A stretch of 64,000 nucleotides of DNA from Rhodoblastus sp963736175. Lineage in GTDB: Bacteria > Pseudomonadota > Alphaproteobacteria > Rhizobiales > Beijerinckiaceae. Positions 17,358 through 26,925 of the stretch are shown here, piece after piece; positions within the stretch are counted from its first letter, which is position 1, and each line of letters begins with the position of its first letter. The position numbers and the translations under genes were made by a program. The notes under the pieces are model-generated. The model did no database searches. It was not told where the DNA came from and worked only from the letters and a program-made list of their open reading frames with translations. The stretch covers positions 1 to 64,000 of the forward strand of contig CAVTNU010000032.1 in the NCBI GenBank assembly GCA_963736175.1. Direction: 5' to 3'.

Positions 17358-19099
17358 GGCGTTATCCTGCTCTGGAGGCGCCGCCCGATTTCGTTCGGCC
17401 TGAACGGCAGCGGCCCGGAGCGATGAATCGGGACCACGTCGGCCGGCAATTCGTAATGCGCGCGCAGATAGCGCCAGAATTGACCCGAATGGCTTTGCTC
17501 GATGACGATCAGGCGTTTAACGCCGGTCAACGCGTCTTTCAGCTTCGCCGGCTGCGCCGGCGCGATCAAGCGCAAGGCGACGAGCTTGATCGCGGCGCCT
17601 TCGGCGCGCGTCGCCGCGATCGCCTCGCGGATCGGCGCCGTCGGCGACCCCCAGGTGATGACGGCGATGTCGCCCTCGCCCTCGATAACGGCCCAATGCT
17701 CGCCGTAATCGAAATTCTCGATCTTTCGTCGCCGCTTGTCCAATTGCGCAATATGGTCGTCCGCCTGACTCGAGGGCGCGCCGCGTGCGTTGTGCGTGAG
17801 TCCGTCGGCCGTATATTGGCCGCCGTCCATGCCCGGAATCGCCATGGCCGAGACGCCCGACGGCGTCGGCTCATAGCGGATGTATCCGGCGCTCACGCCG
17901 TCATAGACATGACGGACGCCGGAAAATACCACATCGGCCGGCCGGTCGATGACAACGCGCGACTGGCCGATCGACTGGTCGGAGAGCATGATCGCCGGCG
18001 TCTGCAGCGCTTCCGACAGATGGACGGCCCATTGCGCCGTCAACAGGCAGTCTTCGACGTCGAGCGGGGCGACGACAAGATGTGGCGCGTCGCCATGCAG
18101 GCCGTAAACAGCGATGTTGAGATCGCTTTGTTCCGATTTCGTCGCAATGCCGGTTGACGGGCCGGCGCGCATCACGTCGACGACAACCAACGGCGTTTCC
18201 GAGGCGACGGCGAGGCCAAGCAATTCAATCATCAGCGACAGGCCAGGCCCAGCCGTGGCGGTCAACGAAGGAACGCCGCCGAAACTCGCGCCGATGACCA
18301 TGTTGATCGAGGCCAGTTCGTCCTCCGCCTGCATCAGCACGCCGCCGCATTGCTGCAAGGCCGGAGCCATCCATTCAAGAATTTCGGTCGCAGGCGTGAT
18401 CGGATAGCCGGCGACGAATTTGACGCCGCCCTTGATCGCGCCGAACCCGGTCGCCTCATTGCCGGTGATCGACCAGCGGTTGGCGGGCGCTGTCGCGGGT
18501 ATGGGCGCCTTTAACGCCGGGGCGAGTAACGCGGGCGGGAGTTCGAGCGCGGCGGCGGCGCCGTGCAGGACGGCGCGTTCACTGGCGGCCAACGCATCCG
18601 GCTTCTTTCTGCCGATCGATTCGGCGACCGCCGCGACGATCGACGTTTCCGGCAGCCCGATCAGGCGCGCCAAAGCGCCGAGCGCGACCATGGCGGCGCG
18701 TCCGCCGGGAATGGTTTTAGCCAATTTCGCCATGGCGATCGGCGCGATCCGCGCTCCGGTCGCGACGAGAAACGCCGGAACGTCGCCCGCAGCCGGATCG
18801 GCGATGATCACACTGTTCTCGTCGAGCGGCAATTCGGCGGCGAAACGCTGGATATTCTCGAAATCCAGCGCCACCAGCACGTCGAACCGATCGCCGTGCG
18901 ACTGCACCGGCCGAGCGGCGAGGCGTAGCATCGCCGCCGCCTCGCCGCCGCGAATTTGCGGACCGGCGGAGCGCGTCAGCAGACCGTAAAGACCGCAACT
19001 CGTCGCGGCGTCGAGCAGGGTCTGCCCGGCCGTCATCACGCCCGCGCCGCCCGATCCGGTCAGCGCGATCGACAATGTGGCGGGCGACTGCTCCGGCAT
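17354..19099 (-). CDS. korA: 2-oxoacid:ferredoxin oxidoreductase alpha subunit with fused gamma domain
   Basis: Residues about 1-190 are a gamma domain (LTGSGGAGVMTAGQTLL, SAGPQIRGGEAAAMLR). Residues about 210-581 are the alpha chain (GNEATGFGAIKGGVKFVAGY, PITPATEILEWM, QAEDELASINMVIGASFGG, DVMRAGPSTGIATKSEQSD). Such gamma-alpha fusions are typical of two-subunit KorAB enzymes. The product should oxidise 2-oxoglutarate to succinyl-CoA with reduction of ferredoxin. The start at 19099 faces the had gene across a 163-base intergenic region, so the electron-supply and aromatic-reduction operons share a control region. Confidence 0.9.
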   Translation of the reverse strand: MPEQSPATLSIALTGSGGAGVMTAGQTLLDAATSCGLYGLLTRSAGPQIRGGEAAAMLRLAARPVQSHGDRFDVLVALDFENIQRFAAELPLDENSVIIADPAAGDVPAFLVATGARIAPIAMAKLAKTIPGGRAAMVALGALARLIGLPETSIVAAVAESIGRKKPDALAASERAVLHGAAAALELPPALLAPALKAPIPATAPANRWSITGNEATGFGAIKGGVKFVAGYPITPATEILEWMAPALQQCGGVLMQAEDELASINMVIGASFGGVPSLTATAGPGLSLMIELLGLAVASETPLVVVDVMRAGPSTGIATKSEQSDLNIAVYGLHGDAPHLVVAPLDVEDCLLTAQWAVHLSEALQTPAIMLSDQSIGQSRVVIDRPADVVFSGVRHVYDGVSAGYIRYEPTPSGVSAMAIPGMDGGQYTADGLTHNARGAPSSQADDHIAQLDKRRRKIENFDYGEHWAVIEGEGDIAVITWGSPTAPIREAIAATRAEGAAIKLVALRLIAPAQPAKLKDALTGVKRLIVIEQSHSGQFWRYLRAHYELPADVVPIHRSGPLPFRPNEIGRRLQSRITP

Positions 19100-19262
19100 G
19101 GCGTTGGCCTCTTTATTGCGCGGGTCCGTCCGGAATTTTCGATAGGGCGGTCGGACGTCATTTGGCGCTTGCTAAAATGGTATTTGAATACTAAATTACC
19201 AAATTATCGGGGAAGCGGCAACAAAACAAAATGCTGCAATCAATGAAATTTGGGAGACGCCT
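19100..19262. promoter_or_regulatory. Divergent korAB / had control region
   Basis: This intergenic stretch carries an AT-rich island at about 19177-19209 with an inverted repeat GTATT-TG-AATAC and nearby AAATTACC/AAATTATC direct elements, in contrast to the GC-rich surroundings. It is a likely operator for an aromatic-responsive or redox regulator. No FNR box was seen here. A good ribosome site (GGGAG) precedes had. Confidence 0.4.
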
Positions 19263-20339
19263 ATGAGCCAGCAGATCGTCGCTCGCCGGTGGCTGATGAC
19301 GGCCATCGGCGCGCCCATGGTCGAGGAGAGCTTTCGCCCCGAGCCCGGCGTCGGCGAAGTCGTGGTCGCGATCGAAGGGTGCGGCGTCTGCCACACCGAT
19401 CTTGGCTATTTCTATGATGGCGTGCGCACCAATAAATCCCTGCCTTTGACCTTAGGGCACGAAATCTCCGGCCGCGTCGTCGGCGCCGGCGCCGGCGCGG
19501 AAGACTGGATGGGCAAGGCCGTCGTCGTTCCGGCCGTTTTGCCTTGCGGGGAATGCGATACGTGCAAGCGCGGTCGACCGAACATCTGCCGCAGACAGAA
19601 AATGCCCGGCAATGACATTCACGGCGGCTTCGCCTCCCACATCGTCGTTCCGGCGCGCGGTTTGTGTCCGGTCGACGAAGCGCGTTTGGCCAAAGCCGGC
19701 CTGCGTCTTGCTGACGTCAGCGTCGTCGCTGACGCCGTGACGACGCCCTACCAGGCGGTGTTGCGCGCCGACGTGAAGCCGGGCTCCGTCGCGATCGTCG
19801 TCGGCGTCGGCGGGGTAGGCGGCTATTGCGCCCAGATCGCCAAGGCTTTCGGCGCTCATGTGGTCGCCATTGATATCGACGACGCCAAATTGGCGATGAT
19901 CGGCGAATATGGGGCTTCGGCGACATTGAACGCGCGCCAATACGACGCGAAAGGGCTCAAGACGAAAATCGTCGACTTCTGCAAGGCCAATCATCTGCCG
20001 GCGACGGAATGGACGATTTTCGAATGTTCCGGAACCGCGGTCGGGCAGTCGACCGCCTTCGCTCTATTGACGTTCGGCGCGACGCTCGCCGTCGTCGGCT
20101 TCACCATGGACAAGGTCGAACTGCGCCTGTCCAATCTGATGGCTTTCGACGCCCGCGCCATCGGCAATTGGGGCTGCCCGCCCGAACTTTATCCCGGCGC
20201 GATCGATCTCGTTCTCGACGGCAGGATCGCGCTGGCGCCCTTCGTCGAGCTGCGTCCGCTCGCCGACATCAACGCGGTCTTCGCCGAGGCGCGCGCCCAC
20301 AAGCTGACGCGGCGCGCCATTCTCGTTCCCCACAACTGA
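19263..20339 (+). CDS. had: 6-hydroxycyclohex-1-ene-1-carbonyl-CoA dehydrogenase
   Basis: This zinc-dependent medium-chain alcohol dehydrogenase has catalytic Zn ligands in GCGVCHTDL (Cys40) and GHE, a structural Zn lobe with CGECDTCKRGRPNIC, and a Rossmann motif VGVGGVGGYCAQ. It oxidises 6-hydroxycyclohexenecarbonyl-CoA to the 6-oxo compound with NAD+. Identification as Had rather than a generic ADH rests on overall family resemblance and on its place immediately before oah and dch, the two enzymes that act beside it in the Thauera-type benzoyl-CoA pathway. It is the first gene of the operon running to the ferredoxin at 27171. Confidence 0.9.
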   Translation: MSQQIVARRWLMTAIGAPMVEESFRPEPGVGEVVVAIEGCGVCHTDLGYFYDGVRTNKSLPLTLGHEISGRVVGAGAGAEDWMGKAVVVPAVLPCGECDTCKRGRPNICRRQKMPGNDIHGGFASHIVVPARGLCPVDEARLAKAGLRLADVSVVADAVTTPYQAVLRADVKPGSVAIVVGVGGVGGYCAQIAKAFGAHVVAIDIDDAKLAMIGEYGASATLNARQYDAKGLKTKIVDFCKANHLPATEWTIFECSGTAVGQSTAFALLTFGATLAVVGFTMDKVELRLSNLMAFDARAIGNWGCPPELYPGAIDLVLDGRIALAPFVELRPLADINAVFAEARAHKLTRRAILVPHN

Positions 20340-20353
20340 CAGGGTTATTCGCG

Positions 20354-21463
20354 ATGTCCAGCAAGCAACTGGTTGATCACAACATTGTGCCGTTCGAAGT
20401 CGTTCCCGGCGTCCGCTTCGAAAAACGTCCGGCGCGCACGCCGGACGGCAAGACGGTCGAAGGCCTCTTCAACGCCTGGATCTTCATCGACAATCCGCGT
20501 CAGTTCAATTCCTACACGACCGAAATCGTCAAAGGTCTGATCCTTGCCTTTCGCGCTGCCTCCAACGCCCGCGACGTCGTCGCCGTGGTGTTCACCGGCG
20601 TCGGCGACAAAGCCTTCTGCACCGGCGGCAACACCAAGGAATACGCCGAATATTACGCCGGCAACCCACAGGAATACCGCCAATATATGCGGCTGTTCAA
20701 CGATATGGTGTCGACAATTCTGGCCTGCGACAAGCCGGTGATCTGTCGCGTCAATGGCATGCGGATTGGCGGCGGCCAGGAAATCGGCATGGCTTGCGAT
20801 TTCACCATCGCTCAGGATCTGGCTCGATTCGGCCAGGCCGGACCCAAGCACGGATCGGCGGCGATTGGCGGCTCGACTGATTTTCTGCCGCTGATGGTCG
20901 GCGCCGAGCGGGCGATGGAATCGGCTACGCTTTGCGAACCCTGGTCGGCGCACAAGGCCTATCGTCTCGGCGTTGTGCTCGACATCGTTCCGGCGTTGAA
21001 GGTGGACGGTGAATTCGTCGCCAATCCGCTGGTCGAAACCGAACGCTACCTCGACGCGCACGGGCGCATCATCCACGGCGAACCGAAGACCGGCGAGGCG
21101 CTTCAGGCCGCCAAGGCGCTGTTGGCGCGCGGGACGGTCGACCTCACGCTGCTCGATGAAAAGGTCGAGGCGCTCTGCGGCAAACTGTTGCTGACCTTCC
21201 CGGAATGCCTGACGAAGAGCTTCGAGGAATTGCGCAAACCGAAACTCAACGCTTGGAACGCCAATAAGGAAAACAGCCGCGCCTGGCTGGCTCTCAATAT
21301 GATGAATGAAGCGCGCGCCGGTTTCCGCGCCTTCAACGAAGGGCCCAAGGACAATCGGGAGATCGATTTCGTCGCCCTGCGTCAGGCGCTCGCGCAAGGC
21401 GCGCCCTGGACCGAGGCGATGATCGAGGACCTCGTTCCCAAGACAGGGCGGCCGGCGGCATGA
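20354..21463 (+). CDS. oah: 6-oxocyclohex-1-ene-1-carbonyl-CoA hydrolase
   Basis: This 369-residue crotonase-fold enzyme has FTGVGDKAFCTGGNTKEY and NGMRIGGGQEIGMACDFTIAQDLARFGQ, the oxyanion-hole regions, with the longer length typical of ring-opening Oah rather than ordinary enoyl-CoA hydratase. It adds water twice to hydrolytically cleave the alicyclic ring to 3-hydroxypimelyl-CoA. The start at 20354 follows the had stop by 14 bases; an open extension back to 20009 lies inside had and is spurious. The stop overlaps the dch start by ATGA (21460-21463). Confidence 0.93.
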   Translation: MSSKQLVDHNIVPFEVVPGVRFEKRPARTPDGKTVEGLFNAWIFIDNPRQFNSYTTEIVKGLILAFRAASNARDVVAVVFTGVGDKAFCTGGNTKEYAEYYAGNPQEYRQYMRLFNDMVSTILACDKPVICRVNGMRIGGGQEIGMACDFTIAQDLARFGQAGPKHGSAAIGGSTDFLPLMVGAERAMESATLCEPWSAHKAYRLGVVLDIVPALKVDGEFVANPLVETERYLDAHGRIIHGEPKTGEALQAAKALLARGTVDLTLLDEKVEALCGKLLLTFPECLTKSFEELRKPKLNAWNANKENSRAWLALNMMNEARAGFRAFNEGPKDNREIDFVALRQALAQGAPWTEAMIEDLVPKTGRPAA

Positions 21464-22227
21464 GCGCCCCGGTCAACGTCTGGTTCGAGCGCGAGGGAAA
21501 GCTATTGCGCCTGCGGCTCGATCGGCCGAAGGCGAATATTCTCGACGCCGCCATGATCGCCGCGCTGGACGAAGCGCTGGAAAAATTTGGCGACAACACG
21601 GAATTGCGTGGCGTCCTTATCGACGCTTCGGGACCGCATTTCAGTTTCGGCGCCAGCGTCGAGGAGCATCTGCCCGATCAATGCGCGGCGATGCTCGACG
21701 GTTTTCACAAACTAATTCTTCGCCTTGTCGCTTCGCGCGTTCCCGTACTGGCGGCCATCAAGGGCCAATGTCTCGGCGGCGGACTCGAGTTGGTCAGCGC
21801 TGCGCATCTGCTGTTCGCCACGCCGGACGCCAAGTTCGGCCAGCCGGAAATCCAGATCGGCGTTTTCGCGCCAGCGGCGTCCTGTTTGTTGCCGGAGCGC
21901 GTCGGCCTCGCCGCCGCCGAGGACCTGCTTTTATCCGGCCGGAGCATAGACGGACGCGAGGCGCTGAATATCGGCCTCGTCACCGCCGTCGCCGCGGATC
22001 CGGAAGCCGCCGCGCTGGACTATTTTGACCGCCATTTGCTCGGCAAGAGCGCCAGTTCGCTGCGTTTCGCCACACGCGCCACGCGCGCCGACCTTGTCGT
22101 GCGCGTCGCCGCCAAGTTGGCGCGCGTCGAAAAGCTATACCTCGAAGACTTGATGGCGACGCACGACGCTGTCGAAGGTCTCAACGCTTTCATTGAAAAG
22201 CGCGCCAGCCGCTGGAAGGATCAATGA
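21460..22227 (+). CDS. dch: Cyclohexa-1,5-dienecarbonyl-CoA hydratase
   Basis: This 255-residue crotonase-family protein has HFSFGASVEEHLP and KGQCLGGGLELVSAAHLLFATPDAKFGQPEIQIGVFAPAA in the positions of the CoA-binding oxyanion loop. It hydrates the cyclic dienoyl-CoA made by benzoyl-CoA reductase to 6-hydroxycyclohexenecarbonyl-CoA. It is translationally coupled to oah and followed one base after its stop by the bcrC start codon. The sequence is distinct from BadK-type hydratases of the Rhodopseudomonas route as far as gene content shows, since its partners are had and oah. Confidence 0.92.
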   Translation: MSAPVNVWFEREGKLLRLRLDRPKANILDAAMIAALDEALEKFGDNTELRGVLIDASGPHFSFGASVEEHLPDQCAAMLDGFHKLILRLVASRVPVLAAIKGQCLGGGLELVSAAHLLFATPDAKFGQPEIQIGVFAPAASCLLPERVGLAAAEDLLLSGRSIDGREALNIGLVTAVAADPEAAALDYFDRHLLGKSASSLRFATRATRADLVVRVAAKLARVEKLYLEDLMATHDAVEGLNAFIEKRASRWKDQ

Positions 22228-22228
22228 T

Positions 22229-23413
22229 ATGCTCGATCAAGTTGCGCCGGCGACGACGAAAATCGTGGAACAGTGCGAAGCGCTTTTTTCCGACCTCAAT
22301 TTCGAGGCGGCGCGGAGCTGGAAAGCCGCCGCCCCGGGCCGCAAGGTAATCGGCTATATGCCGTATTACGTTCCGCGCGAACTGATTCACGCCGCGGGCG
22401 CTTTGCCGCTCGCCGTGCTGGGCGGCGGCGATCAGCTCGAAGTCATCCATGGCGACGCCTTCTATCAGAGCTATATCTGCCGCATCCCCCGCTCCACCAT
22501 AGAACTCAGCGTGTCCGGCCGGATCGATTTCGTCGACGGCATGCTGTTTCCCTCAATTTGCGATGTGATCCGCAATCTCTCAGGCATGTGGAAACTGATG
22601 TTTCCCAACGTCGGCGCCCGCTACGTCGATCTGCCGCAGAACTTCGAAGACGATGTCGGCGGCGTTTTCTACCGCAGCGAGCTCAACGACCTGCGCGAAT
22701 GGCTGGCGCATATTGTCTGCCGTCCGATCGAGGACGACGCGCTGCGCGCTTCGATCGCTCTGTTCAACGAGAACCGCCGGCTCGTTCGCGCGGTCTACGC
22801 CTTGCGCTCCGAAAGTCCGTGGAACGCCCCGGCGTCGGAGGTCTATCTGTTGATGCGCGCCGGTCTGTTGATTCCGGTGGAGGATCATAACGCGCTGCTG
22901 AAAGACTATATCGCCGCAGCCAGCCAACAGAGCCGGGCGATGAAGGACAACTCGCGCATCGTCATTTCCGGCGCCTTCTGCGAGCAGCCGCCGCTCAATC
23001 TCATCAAATCGATTGAGCTTGCCGGCTGCTATATCGTCGATGACGATTTTCTGCTGGTGAACCGCTGGGAGAAGTCGGACGTGCGGCTTGACGGCGATCC
23101 GCTGGACAATCTTGTCGCCGCTTATCTGCATAATTCCAATTCGACCTCGCCGAAATTCGAGCCCGACGCTTCGAAGAAAGGCTTGTTCCTGGTCGACAGC
23201 GTGCGCCGCAACCGCGCGGAAGGCGTGATTTTCGCCATGCCGAGCTTTTGCGATCCGGCGCTGCTTGACCGGCCGTTGCTTCAGCAAGCTCTGAAACAAG
23301 CCAATATTCCCAGCATCGCGTTCAAATATGCGGAGAACTCGGGCCAGATGCAGCCCGTGCGCGAACAGGCCGGGACATTCGCCAACTCGATCAAATTGTG
23401 GAGCGGAGCATGA
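22229..23413 (+). CDS. bcrC: Benzoyl-CoA reductase subunit C (gamma)
   Basis: This protein belongs to the 2-hydroxyacyl-CoA dehydratase/benzoyl-CoA reductase superfamily (BcrB/BcrC, HgdB-like). It shows GYMPYYVPRELIHAAGALPLAVLGGG near the N-terminus, CRIPRSTIELS and SICDVIRNLSGMW with conserved cysteines, and SFCDPALLDRP near the C-terminus. BcrB and BcrC together bind benzoyl-CoA and the double [4Fe-4S] arrangement that receives electrons from the BcrAD ATPase. The ATG at 22229 is preceded by AAGGA; the frame extends 12 codons further upstream into dch. The stop overlaps bcrB by ATGA. Confidence 0.92.
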   Translation: MLDQVAPATTKIVEQCEALFSDLNFEAARSWKAAAPGRKVIGYMPYYVPRELIHAAGALPLAVLGGGDQLEVIHGDAFYQSYICRIPRSTIELSVSGRIDFVDGMLFPSICDVIRNLSGMWKLMFPNVGARYVDLPQNFEDDVGGVFYRSELNDLREWLAHIVCRPIEDDALRASIALFNENRRLVRAVYALRSESPWNAPASEVYLLMRAGLLIPVEDHNALLKDYIAAASQQSRAMKDNSRIVISGAFCEQPPLNLIKSIELAGCYIVDDDFLLVNRWEKSDVRLDGDPLDNLVAAYLHNSNSTSPKFEPDASKKGLFLVDSVRRNRAEGVIFAMPSFCDPALLDRPLLQQALKQANIPSIAFKYAENSGQMQPVREQAGTFANSIKLWSGA

Positions 23414-24717
23414 CGATCATCACCAGACCCAAGGCGGCGCCGGTTGAAATCATTCGCGACGCGTCGATGGCGAAACAGAAGGAAATGCTCGCGCGCCACT
23501 ATGAGCGTTTATGCGATGCGCCCGAGACCGGCGAGAAGGTTGTTTCGACATTCGTGCCGGGCAACCTCAACGAATTGATCCTGTGTTTCGACATGGTCAA
23601 TAATCTGCCCGAGGTCAACGCCATTCAAAGCGGGTTGCGCAAGCAAAGCGGCGGATACGTGATGGAAGCCGAGAAGGCCGGCCATTCGGAAGATGTCTGC
23701 ACCTACGTGAAATCCGACATCGGCATGATGGCGAAGGGCAATATCGGCCCGAACGGCCGCAAGCTTCCGGACCCCAACGTTCTGCTGCTGTCCTACACCG
23801 GCTGTTTCACGTTCATGAAGTGGTTCGAACTCCTGCGCGAGCAGTATCAGTGCGAAACCGTCATGCTGCACACGCCCTATCTCGGCGACGGCAAGATCAC
23901 GCCGGACATGGTGCAATATATGGTCAAGCAGCTCAAGCAGGAGGTGATCCCGACACTTGAGCGTGTATCCGGCGTGAAATTCGACATCGATCGGCTACGC
24001 GAAAATCTGCGTAAGTCGGCGCGCGCCGAGGAGGACCATGTCTGGATTTTGCAGAGCGGTAAGAACAAGCCTTCGCCGATCGACGCCTATTTCGGCGGCA
24101 TCTATTACGTCGGCCCGATCTTCGGCGCCTTTCGCGGCACGGATGACGCCATAGACTACTACAAATTCCTGCGCCGGGAGATCGAGGCGCGCCTCGCCGA
24201 AGGCAAGGGACCGGTGACGCCAGACGGCGACATGCAGGGCGAGCGCTATCGCCTCGTCGTCGAAGGGCCGCCGAACTACACGCATTTCCGCCAATTCTGG
24301 AAAATGTTCTACGACGAGGGCGCGGTGGTTGTGGCGTCGTCCTACACGAAGGTCGGCGGCACGTATGACTACGGGTTCCGCCACGATCCGGACCGGCCGC
24401 TTGAATCGCTCGCCGAATATTGTCTGAACGTCTACACCAACCGCAACCTGCCGATGCGCGTCGACATGCTGGTCGATTATATCAACGAATATGAGGCCGA
24501 CGGCCTTCTGATCAACTCGATCAAGAGCTGCAACAGCTTCTCCGCCGGGCAATTGCTGATCATGCGGGAAGTCGAGAAACGCACTGGAAAGCCGGCCGCT
24601 TTCATCGAAACGGACCTCGTCGATCCGCGTTATTTTTCGTCAGCCAATGTCAAGAATCGTCTCGAAAGCTATTTCCAAATGATCGAACAGAAGCGCGCCG
24701 GCGCGAACGCGGCGTGA
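23410..24717 (+). CDS. bcrB: Benzoyl-CoA reductase subunit B (beta)
   Basis: The 435-residue protein shows VPGNLNELILCFDMVNNLPEVNA, HSEDVCTYVKSDIGMM, LLLSYTGCFTFMKWFELL and SIKSCNSFSAGQ, with the cysteines expected to bind an Fe-S cluster at the substrate-binding subunit. It is the partner of BcrC in the ring-reducing module. The start at 23410 overlaps the bcrC stop. All four reductase genes appear intact in this window. Confidence 0.93.
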   Translation: MTIITRPKAAPVEIIRDASMAKQKEMLARHYERLCDAPETGEKVVSTFVPGNLNELILCFDMVNNLPEVNAIQSGLRKQSGGYVMEAEKAGHSEDVCTYVKSDIGMMAKGNIGPNGRKLPDPNVLLLSYTGCFTFMKWFELLREQYQCETVMLHTPYLGDGKITPDMVQYMVKQLKQEVIPTLERVSGVKFDIDRLRENLRKSARAEEDHVWILQSGKNKPSPIDAYFGGIYYVGPIFGAFRGTDDAIDYYKFLRREIEARLAEGKGPVTPDGDMQGERYRLVVEGPPNYTHFRQFWKMFYDEGAVVVASSYTKVGGTYDYGFRHDPDRPLESLAEYCLNVYTNRNLPMRVDMLVDYINEYEADGLLINSIKSCNSFSAGQLLIMREVEKRTGKPAAFIETDLVDPRYFSSANVKNRLESYFQMIEQKRAGANAA

Positions 24718-24726
24718 GAGGACACC

Positions 24727-26040
24727 ATGCGCACATTCATCGGTATCGATCTCGGCTCAACAACAACCAAGGCGGTCGTGCTTGACGAAAACCAGCAGGT
24801 GATCGGCCGCGGCATCACCAATTCACGTTCGAATTATGGTACGGCGGCGCGCGTCGCCAGCGAAGAGGCGCGCGTCGACGGACGGTTCACGCTGTTTCGG
24901 CGCACGCTCAGCGCGCTTGACGGCGAGGGAACAAGCGTCGAGGACTTCCTGAGCGCGTTGGAGCGCGGCTTTCGCCTCGTGCAATTTCTCGAACAACTCG
25001 CCGATCTCGAAGAAACTTGCCTTGGACAACTCAAGACCGAGCGCTTCGCCAGGGACGCGGACAAATTCCGGGAATCGTTGCGCGAGATTTTCATTCGCTT
25101 GAGAGCGGAAGCGCCGGCGCTGTTCACGCCGGGGGCCAAGCGAAAATCCGATTTCTTCCGCGATATTGCCGGTTCGCGTTTCCACGTGCACGCCGAAACG
25201 GTGGCGCGCGAAGGCGGCGCGCCGCACGACATGCTGCTCAACGCTTACGACAAATCGATCATCGACGTCGAGAACAGGCCGCCGTCCGGCGACCTGAACG
25301 ACAAGTTCCGCCGCGCGATGGCGCGCGTGCTGGCTGACACGCGGTCTTTGGCGCAAAGCGCGGCCGGTCTTTCCGACGCGATCGAGAAGACGCTGGCGCT
25401 CGAACTGGAGGAGACCTATCTGGTCGGCACCGGCTATGGCCGCGTCACCTTGCCTTTTTCGAAGGAGCACATCCGCTCGGAAATTCTCTGTCACGGTCTT
25501 GGCGCGCATATGATGTATCCGCGCACGCGCACGGTGCTCGACATCGGCGGGCAGGACACCAAGGGAATTCAAGTCGACGCCGCCGGCATCGTCGCGAATT
25601 TTCAGATGAACGATCGCTGCGCGGCCGGCTGCGGACGCTATCTTGGCTATATCGCCGACGAAATGAATATGGGCGTGCATGAACTTGGCCCGCTGGCCAT
25701 GCAATCGAACCGACCGGCGCGCATCAATTCGACCTGCACGGTGTTCGCCGGCGCGGAGTTGCGTGATCGCCTGTCGCTCGGCGAGCGGCGCGAAGACATT
25801 CTGGCGGGTCTGCATCGCGCCATCATCCTGCGCGCTATTTCGATCATTTCGCGGTCTGGCGGCGTCACCGACGAGTTCACTTTTACCGGCGGCGTGGCGA
25901 AGAACGATGCGGCGGTGCGCGAATTGCGCAAGCTGATCAAAGAGAACTACGGCGACGTCACCATCAACATCAATCCGGACTCGATCTATACCGGCGCTCT
26001 GGGCGCCGCCGAGTTCGCCCGCCGCGCTGTCGACGCTTGA
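24727..26040 (+). CDS. bcrA: Benzoyl-CoA reductase ATPase subunit A (alpha)
   Basis: A member of the BadF/BadG/BcrA/BcrD ASKHA ATPase family: the phosphate-1 motif GIDLGSTTTKAVVLDE lies at the N-terminus, IGGQDTKGIQVD in the middle, and Cys298/Cys302 in DRCAAGCGRYLGY are positioned to ligate the [4Fe-4S] cluster shared with BcrD. The 437-residue length with the central insertion marks it as the alpha rather than the delta subunit. BcrAD hydrolyse ATP to drive low-potential electrons from ferredoxin to BcrBC. It is in one operon with its partners. Confidence 0.93.
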   Translation: MRTFIGIDLGSTTTKAVVLDENQQVIGRGITNSRSNYGTAARVASEEARVDGRFTLFRRTLSALDGEGTSVEDFLSALERGFRLVQFLEQLADLEETCLGQLKTERFARDADKFRESLREIFIRLRAEAPALFTPGAKRKSDFFRDIAGSRFHVHAETVAREGGAPHDMLLNAYDKSIIDVENRPPSGDLNDKFRRAMARVLADTRSLAQSAAGLSDAIEKTLALELEETYLVGTGYGRVTLPFSKEHIRSEILCHGLGAHMMYPRTRTVLDIGGQDTKGIQVDAAGIVANFQMNDRCAAGCGRYLGYIADEMNMGVHELGPLAMQSNRPARINSTCTVFAGAELRDRLSLGERREDILAGLHRAIILRAISIISRSGGVTDEFTFTGGVAKNDAAVRELRKLIKENYGDVTININPDSIYTGALGAAEFARRAVDA

Positions 26041-26056
26041 GGAAAGGACCGCGAGA

Positions 26057-26899
26057 ATGGCCATTACAGCAGGAATTGACGTCGGATCCGGCGCGATCAA
26101 GGTCGCCGTCTTCGACATTGAAGGGGACAAGGAGATATGCCTCGCCAAACGCGTCGAGCGGGTGCGCCAGCGCGACCCGTTGCAGATCGCAGCGCAGGCC
26201 TATGACGACGCTTTGGCCGACGCCGGATTGCGCCGCGGGGATGTCGCCTATTGCGCCACGACGGGCGAGGGCGAAGCGCTGCATTTCCATACGGGACATT
26301 TCTACTCGATGACGACGCACGCGCGCGGCGCGATTTACCTGCGGCCAGACTGTCGCGCGGTGCTCGACGTCGGCGCGCTGCATGGCCGCGCGATTCGCGT
26401 CGACGAGCGCGGCAAGGTGCTGAACTACAAGATGACCAGCCAATGCGCCTCGGGGTCAGGCCAGTTTCTGGAAAACATTGCGCGCTATCTCGGCGTCGCT
26501 CAGGACGAGATCGGCGCTCTGTCGCAACAGGCGGACAACCCGGAGAAAGTGTCGGGCATCTGCGCCGTGCTGGCGGAGACCGACGTCATCAACATGGTCT
26601 CGCGCGGCATAACCGGGCCGAACATTCTCAAGGGCATTCATGAATCAATGGCCGATCGTCTGGCCAAGCTGCTCAAGACCGTCGGCGGGCTGGACGGCGT
26701 CGTCCAGATGACAGGCGGCCTGGCTCTGGACCTCGGACTTGTCGACGCGATGAAGGAAGCGATGGCGCGGGAGAAGATCAATGCGCCGATCGACACCCAT
26801 CCAGACGCGATTTACGCCGGCGCGTTCGGCGCCGCGCTCTGGGGCGCGTTTCGGCATGAGAAGCTCAAGCGTCTGGCCGAACAGGCACAGGCCGCCTGA
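26057..26899 (+). CDS. bcrD: Benzoyl-CoA reductase ATPase subunit D (delta)
   Basis: This 280-residue ASKHA ATPase has GIDVGSGAIKVAVFD at the N-terminus, DVGALHGRAIRVD in the middle and Cys130 in QCASGSGQFLENIARYLG as a cluster ligand, then MTGGLALDLGLVDAM near the C-terminus. Its shorter length and lack of the insertion match BcrD. It forms a heterodimer with BcrA. It is encoded 16 bases after bcrA and directly before the ferredoxin. Confidence 0.92.
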   Translation: MAITAGIDVGSGAIKVAVFDIEGDKEICLAKRVERVRQRDPLQIAAQAYDDALADAGLRRGDVAYCATTGEGEALHFHTGHFYSMTTHARGAIYLRPDCRAVLDVGALHGRAIRVDERGKVLNYKMTSQCASGSGQFLENIARYLGVAQDEIGALSQQADNPEKVSGICAVLAETDVINMVSRGITGPNILKGIHESMADRLAKLLKTVGGLDGVVQMTGGLALDLGLVDAMKEAMAREKINAPIDTHPDAIYAGAFGAALWGAFRHEKLKRLAEQAQAA

Positions 26900-26925
26900 A
26901 CAAACGGCGAGGGAAGGACAAAGAT

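Noticed and set aside
20009..20353. N-terminal extension of oah back to 20009
   Set aside because: It lies within had in another frame; the family start is at 20354.
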